Assembly: GCA_947462335.1 (NCBI GenBank)
Contig: OX381706.1
Span: forward strand, 13,678,784 to 13,742,783
Origin: Harmothoe impar
Taxonomy: Eukaryota > Annelida > Polychaeta > Phyllodocida > Polynoidae
Direction: 5' to 3'
DNA length: 64,000 nt
Shown here: one piece after another, positions 59,683 to 64,000 of the stretch
How positions within the stretch are numbered: the first letter of the stretch is position 1
Layout of the letters: each line of letters opens with the position of its first letter
The notes under the pieces: model-generated
Databases searched by the model: none
Told to the model about the DNA's origin: nothing
What the model saw: the letters and a program-made list of their open reading frames with translations, nothing else
Made by a program: the position numbers and the translations under genes

Positions 59683-59871
59683 AAGGGGAGACGTTTGTGA
59701 ACGTTCCCTTAGGTCTCTATTCTTTATTTATTGTGTGGCCCCTAAAGAGGGGCCAACCAACTGACACTGTCAGTTGGTTAGTAGATGCTACTCAACATGG
59801 GCGTAATTAATTACACCTAGTGTTGAGAAACAACATGCCTGAGCTCAAAAGGCCCCCGTTGGGTGGGGGCC
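59683..59871 (+). other. Cluster of five consecutive hairpins
   Basis: In order: 59683-59711 (AAGGGG..ACGTT with AACGTTCCCTT, bulged); 59736-59755 (8-bp stem, loop AAAG); 59755-59779 (AACCAACTGACA with TGTCAGTTGGTT, perfect, minimal loop); 59791-59827 (CTCAACA..GTAATT with AATTAC..TGTTGAG, G-U tolerant); 59851-59871 (GGCCCCC with GGGGGCC). No frame runs through. Could be a structured non-coding RNA, a transcript-end region for converging genes, or a cis-acting DNA structure used in replication or packaging. Confidence 0.75.
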
Positions 59872-60739
59872 CTTGTGGCACAACGAGTTGGTTCGTTTTT
59901 CAGATTACCGACTCGGCGAGAGTTTCTGCCTATGTATCTTTTATAAAGCCTTAGATATGGTGTGGTATTTTTCATCTCGCTATAGTTTAGTTGGTATTCA
60001 AAGAAACTGCCTCATTTCTATCAGAAATACACAATATTGAATTGTTTTTATATTTTAATATATTCAGAAGCACACTTTGTTGCCTATATAGCTCATTATG
60101 TATGCGAGCATCGTAGGAATGTACAAATCCCCTATTGTGGCGCCATCTGACGAAAGAGCAAGGAACTATACGTGACCTGAACCCCGCCCTCAGCGCGTTC
60201 GTTATTCGCATCTTTGACAGCGACTAAGAGACGCTCAAACTGTCTCTTATTTAGTTTGAACTTATCACAAATTTGTCTTTGATAGGTCGTAGATCGACTT
60301 CTGACTTTTTAGTTAGAATAAAAAACAAGTGACGCCGCCACAGACCCGCGCATTAACGCGCTCCGCCGTCTTCAGAGGGCCGAGTCTATAGTACAGTAGA
60401 TTCTACTGTGTACTTACACTAACAGTGCTACATATACATACCTGAGTCATAAGTGGGTTTTTTTTGTTGTTTTTTAGGGGAAAAAAAGTGATCTACTCAC
60501 CCAAACCGCTATTAGTAGGTAACCTGTATGACCCATGCCGCAAACATCTGCCTCGTGACTGATAGTGTACCGGTGGTGAAGTGCTGTTGCAAGAACAATT
60601 GAGGCTCTTTATATAGCTGAGAGAGCGAATGGACTAATCTTGTTTTCACCTTGAGCCCCACCCTATTCCAGAGAGGGTATCAAAAATCGCATGTACGCGT
60701 ATATGGGCTTATAGCTGGTGAATAGATAAGGCGGGGCAC
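59872..60739. other. Element interior, no gene assigned
   Basis: A reverse frame of 74 codons (59987-60211) with an ATG is present but resembles nothing known. A T-run followed by AG at about 60460-60478 could be a splice acceptor. No further support. Confidence 0.4.
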
Positions 60740-61205
60740 CTGTGTATACTAAGACTCCAGGGGGCGTTTTAACGACAGGTGTGACGCGCCAGCCCGTGGA
60801 GGGAGCTTTTTTGTTTTTCACTTAGAGAGCGTATACAAAGCCTACAGGGGGTGATTAACGCCAGGTGTGACGCGCCAGCCAGTGGCCGGATCACCTCATC
60901 TTCTAAGCTTTTGTTTTCACCTAGAGAGGGGATTGAGAGTGTATACAAAAAACTACAGGGGTGTTTAACGCGGCCAGCTGCCTACATGCTATAGTCTAAG
61001 CCTGTTTTCAGCTAGAGAGGGATCTACATCACCTAAGCCCTTTCCACCCTTAAATCGATCTGATAATTACCATAGAGAAGAGTAATGCGCGTTACATGTA
61101 TATGGGCTTATAGCTGAGTAAGAGCTTAAGATGCTAGTCAACTGTGTATGCAAAAAAACAAACTACAGGGGGTGTCTAAAGTCGATTGTCATGCGCCAGC
61201 GGGCG
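60740..61205 (+). repeat. Degenerate iteron-like repeats upstream of the Ala-rich gene
   Basis: Four variants of 'ctacagggggtg.ttaacg' start near 60746, 60840, 60952 and 61163. Three of the four are followed by 'gtgacgcgccagc' or a decayed version. Interspersed are repeated 'tatatgggcttatagctg' (60700, 61097) and 'cacctagagaggg' words. They lie 300-760 bp before the Ala-rich frame, so they may be promoter repeats or replication iterons. Confidence 0.6.
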
Positions 61206-61510
61206 GACAGAAGTCTGCCACTCTAGCTGTGACTACAAGCGCGTGCGTGTGGTAGACAGCTTAAATCAAACACGAGTTAAGCTCCTTATAGCTTCCTACT
61301 GTCTGCGGATTCGAGTCTTTTGTTTTTTCATGTATTTCCTCGGAGGGTCGAACAGGATTAAAGATGTAACGAACCCGCGCCTACACAGGTAGACAGCCGG
61401 TCGCCTTCCTAGTGAGAGTTTTCCTCCTGAGTTAAGAAGCTTATCTCGGAGCCTAGTACATAAGCGAGAGTGAAACATGAGTCCCACACACTTCTTCAAC
61501 CACCTTCAGC

Positions 61511-62911
61511 ATGGCGTCATCAGGAATCACTCTACGTTCTACCGAATGTGAGCAATCCCAACACTACTACAGAGCCGCGACAACACCACATGAGGAGACG
61601 TCCATGTTTACTGATGAGTCAACAAGTAGCAAGGTGGAGGTTGGTTTTTATCAAGATTCGTACGGGTGGCTGGAAAGTGTGAGGGCTACTTCTGCAGCTA
61701 ATGCTGCTGCTCGTGCAAAACGTGAAGCTCGTAAGGTGGAAGTTGGTTTTTATCAAGATTCGTACGGGTGGCTGGAAAGTGTGAGGGCTACTTCTGCAGC
61801 TAATGCTGCTGCTCGTGCAAAACGTGAAGCTCGTATCGCTGTTCGTGCTACACATGCAGCATACGAAGTTGCCAATGCTGCTAACAACGTTGCTGTTACT
61901 CTCGCCGCTGCTGCTCGTGCTGCTAATCTTTTTGCTACTGTTTCCGCTCTTGCTACCGATGCTGCTGCTACTGATGCTGCAACGACTGCTAAAAGTGCCG
62001 CTGTTGCGGCTGCTGCTAGGGCTAATGCTATTAATGCTTGTACAGCTGCTAAACAAATAGCCTGTTTTGCTTCTGCTAGTCGCAGTGTCGCTGTTACGGC
62101 TATAGCTGATGCCCATGATGCTAAGTTACGGGCTTTTGCTTTTGCTGAAGATGCTGTTGATGCTCAAGATGTTGCTGCTGCTGCTGCTACTGCTGCTGAT
62201 GAGGCTGCTGCTGCCGCTGCTGCTGCTGCTGAAGATGCTGCTGCTGCTGCGGCTGATGCTCTAGACACCTATGACGCTGCTGCTCTAGACACCTATGACG
62301 CTGCTGCTGCTGAAGATACTGCTGCCGCTGCTGCTACTGCTGCTGCTGCTGCTCTAGACACCTATGACGCGGCTGCTGCTGCTTTTGCTGAAGATACTGT
62401 TGATGCTGCTGCTGCTACTGCTGCTGCCGCTGCTGCTACTGCTGCTGCCACTGCTCTAGACACCTATGACGCGGCTGCTGCTGCTTTTGCTGAAGATACT
62501 GTTGATGCTGCTGCTGCTACTGCTGCTGCCGCTGCTGCTACTGCTGCTGCCACTGCTCTAGACACCTATGACGCTCCTGCTACTCCTGCTCTAGACACCT
62601 ATGATGCTGCTGCTGCTGCTGCTGCCACTGCTCTAGACACCTATGACGCTCCTGCTACTCCTGCTCTAGACACCTATGATGCTGCTGCTGCTGCTGCTGC
62701 CACTGCTCTAGACACCTATGACACTCCTGCTACTCCTGCTCTAGACACCTATGATGCTGCTGCTGCTGCTGCTGCTGCTGAAGATGCTGCTGCTGCTGCT
62801 GCACTAGTCATCTATGACGTGGCTACTGCTCTAGACACTTATGACGCGGCTGCTGCTGCTGCTGCTGCTGAAGATGCTGCTGCTGCTGCTGCTCTAGACA
62901 CCTATGACTGA
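61511..62911 (+). CDS. 466-aa alanine-rich repeat protein with LDTYD motifs
   Basis: I do not recognise the family. The ATG chosen has context CAGCATGG. A 24-codon upstream frame (ATG 61477, stop 61549-61551) overlaps this start and could damp translation. Residues 1-40 are Ser/Thr-rich and unrepeated. Residues 41-108 are two 34-aa copies beginning KVEVGFYQDSYGWLES (61631-61732, 61733-61834; one synonymous difference). Residues 109-240 are Ala-rich with scattered Arg, Lys and Asp. From about 245 on, long Ala runs with Asp/Glu are punctuated by twelve LDTYD motifs and one LVIYD, and the chain ends exactly at TYD. About half the residues are Ala, largely GCT codons, so replication slippage contributes. 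Despite that, 466 codons stay open and the LDTYD word keeps its frame at varying spacing, which argues for translation. No signal peptide or membrane segment. Likely a long helical, acidic structural protein (inference). Confidence 0.6.
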   Translation: MASSGITLRSTECEQSQHYYRAATTPHEETSMFTDESTSSKVEVGFYQDSYGWLESVRATSAANAAARAKREARKVEVGFYQDSYGWLESVRATSAANAAARAKREARIAVRATHAAYEVANAANNVAVTLAAAARAANLFATVSALATDAAATDAATTAKSAAVAAAARANAINACTAAKQIACFASASRSVAVTAIADAHDAKLRAFAFAEDAVDAQDVAAAAATAADEAAAAAAAAAEDAAAAAADALDTYDAAALDTYDAAAAEDTAAAAATAAAAALDTYDAAAAAFAEDTVDAAAATAAAAAATAAATALDTYDAAAAAFAEDTVDAAAATAAAAAATAAATALDTYDAPATPALDTYDAAAAAAATALDTYDAPATPALDTYDAAAAAAATALDTYDTPATPALDTYDAAAAAAAAEDAAAAAALVIYDVATALDTYDAAAAAAAAEDAAAAAALDTYD

Positions 62912-62971
62912 AAACATAGTAGGCGTTATTTACAAACACTGCTGTTACCTATGCCTAAACTTAGTAGGTCT

Positions 62972-63063
62972 TATTTACAAACAAGAGAGCCACGTGGTGT
63001 TGTTTACAAACAAAGAGAGCCACGTGGTGTTGTTTACAAACAAAGATAGTCACGTGATGTTGT
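62972..63063 (+). repeat. 30-31 bp tandem repeat x3 next to the right terminal repeat
   Basis: Three copies of 'tttacaaacaaagagagccacgtggtgttg', the last with tcacgtgatg. Each has a forkhead-like TTTACAAACA or TGTTTACAAA word and a CACGTG box. They lead directly into the terminal-repeat modules. Confidence 0.85.
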
Positions 63064-63079
63064 TGTGGTCTATCATGTC

Positions 63080-63457
63080 AATGAAGGGGTCACGTGATCA
63101 AGGGGGCGTGGTCTATTATGCAAATGAGGGGGTCGCGTGACCAAATGGCGACCTCTGATTGGCTGGTGATCAAGAGGGCGTGGCTTATTATGCAAATGAA
63201 AGGGTCACGTGATCAAGGGGGTGTGGCCTATTATGCAAATGAGGGGGTCACGTGACCAAATGGAAGCCTCTGATTGGCTGGTGATCAAGGGGGCGTGGCC
63301 TATTACGTAATTATGCAAATGAGGGGGCGTGGCCTATTACGTAATTATGCAAATGAGGGGGTCACGTGACCAAATGGAGGCCTCTGATTGGCTGCATGTC
63401 GATTGAGTAATAAACAGTAGTTAACTATAGTCCCGTTCCGATACATACTATACTACT
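63080..63457 (-). repeat. Right terminal inverted repeat
   Basis: Reverse complement of the left terminal repeat: the outer 200 bp are nearly identical, then module number and order drift. Five exact ATGCAAAT octamers (starts 63118, 63190, 63233, 63313, 63347), several TCACGTGA boxes and two ATTACGTAAT palindromes. AATAAA at 63409-63414 could polyadenylate transcripts leaving the Ala-rich gene, about 500 bp downstream of its stop. Confidence 0.92.
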
Positions 63458-63463
63458 GATATG
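63458..63463. other. Right target-site duplication GATATG
   Basis: Exact copy of 53757-53762, directly outside the right terminal repeat. Confidence 0.92.
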
Positions 63464-64000
63464 GATACTTGGCAGCCAATACTAGTTCAGATAATTGCTA
63501 TTGATAAGCCATTGCTTCTCATGCTAGTGTACTGGACCACAGATCCAGACACATTTAGAACAAATAAAGTCAGTAAGAGTTAATGGTCAGACAGAGACCG
63601 ATAGAGAGTAGAACACACTAAATGTATGTTAATTGTATCGTAACACACTAAGTCCAGGGGGCAGTACTGCAGGAATCGGAGAACTGGTATTACACAACCA
63701 TTAGCCGAATAGGAACCCTGGCATTATACAACCACTGACCAACAGGTCAAGGTTGCTTGTAGACAGGAAGTAACAGATCCACTTCTAGGGATGTAATTGT
63801 ATTAGTTGAAGGTCAAGGATGTTTGGTGACAGGAAGTAGCATATCGAATTCCTATGATGTAACTGTACTAACTATTGTCGTGAGGGATGACTCAAACCAC
63901 TGGGGCAGTCAGCCAATTGATAATGCAAATAACCCTAAGTGAATGTAATCAGATCCAATGTCAAGGCCAACACCAGAACCATGGTCAAGGTCGCTATACC
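63464..64000. other. Intergenic, no gene seen
   Basis: Host flank with a loosely repeated phrase ('aggtcaaggttgcttgtagacaggaagt' type words near 63735 and 63810). No frame or RNA gene. Confidence 0.5.

Larger units (their letters stand above)
53763..63457. mobile_element. 9.7-kb Polinton/Maverick-like non-autonomous element
   Basis: The two ends are inverted copies starting AGTAGTATAGTATGTATCGG, nearly identical for about 200 bp and recognisably homologous for several hundred. GATATG (53757-53762 and 63458-63463) is an exact 6-bp target duplication. Long inverted repeats, 5'-AG ends and 6-bp duplications are the published signature of Polintons. However, no frame resembles their polymerase B, integrase, ATPase, protease or capsid proteins, and the element is about half the usual length. 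It carries two candidate protein genes (57009-57362, 61511-62911), several hairpins and internal repeats. CpG-containing words are clearly more frequent than in the flanks. The superfamily assignment is inference; the element boundaries are seen. Confidence 0.9.

Noticed and set aside
61619..62116. Reverse-strand frame of 165 codons, Ser-rich
   Set aside because: Shadow of the GCT-repeat coding strand (AGC/AGT read as Ser on the reverse).

Overview
The window is eukaryotic, almost certainly metazoan, DNA. It is AT-rich and packed with non-coding repeats. It contains tRNA-derived SINE heads, many small inverted-repeat transposons with TA, TTAA or 5-bp target duplications, an A/B-box organisation typical of animal SINEs, TATA/CRE/octamer-type promoter motifs and a metazoan histone-type mRNA 3' stem-loop. 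There is nothing bacterial in it: no operons and no Shine-Dalgarno-led gene runs. The repeat types fit a marine invertebrate, but I cannot name the species from sequence alone.

Positions 1-53,756 are a gene desert. No host exon could be supported. The largest structure is a tandem segmental duplication with a period of about 18-19 kb: unit 1 runs from about 6,395 to 25,440, unit 2 from about 25,480 to 43,400, and the start of a third unit from about 43,400 to 44,145. Within each unit, smaller segments are themselves duplicated (block B three times, a 270-bp segment four times, a 200-bp segment four times, another long segment four times across the window). Because the units are paralogous, each later insertion in one unit has an empty site in the other. 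This dates and delimits several mobile elements cleanly: 8155-8829 and its inverted relative 28206-28767 (5-bp duplications), 10155-10356 (TTAA), 23430-23791 (TA), 30854-31703 (TA), 33779-37129 (TT) and 41920-41982 (13-bp duplication).

Positions 53,763-63,457 are the most striking part. They form a complete 9.7-kb element bounded by near-identical inverted repeats of several hundred bp that start AGTAGTATAG, with a perfect 6-bp duplication (GATATG) outside each end. Long terminal repeats, AG termini and a 6-bp duplication match Polinton/Maverick elements, but none of the Polinton hallmark genes (protein-primed DNA polymerase B, integrase, packaging ATPase, protease, capsid) is visible. It is therefore best read as a non-autonomous or gene-replaced relative.

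The terminal repeats are built from tandem modules. Each carries a CCAAT box, a TCACGTGA E-box, an ATGCAAAT octamer, an ATTACGTAAT bZIP palindrome and a CCACGCCC GC-box. They also carry an outward polyadenylation signal. Inside are: a compact 117-codon gene with an upstream TATA box and CRE and, 52 nt after its stop, a textbook replication-dependent-histone stem-loop; a 466-codon alanine-rich protein with LDTYD repeats; tandem copies of a possible terminal exon; a series of strong RNA hairpins; and degenerate iteron-like repeats. The inferred picture is an element whose expression is tied to proliferating or germline-type cells (octamer/E-box/GC-box promoters) and, for one protein, to S phase (histone-type 3' end). 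The element is seen directly; this interpretation is inference.
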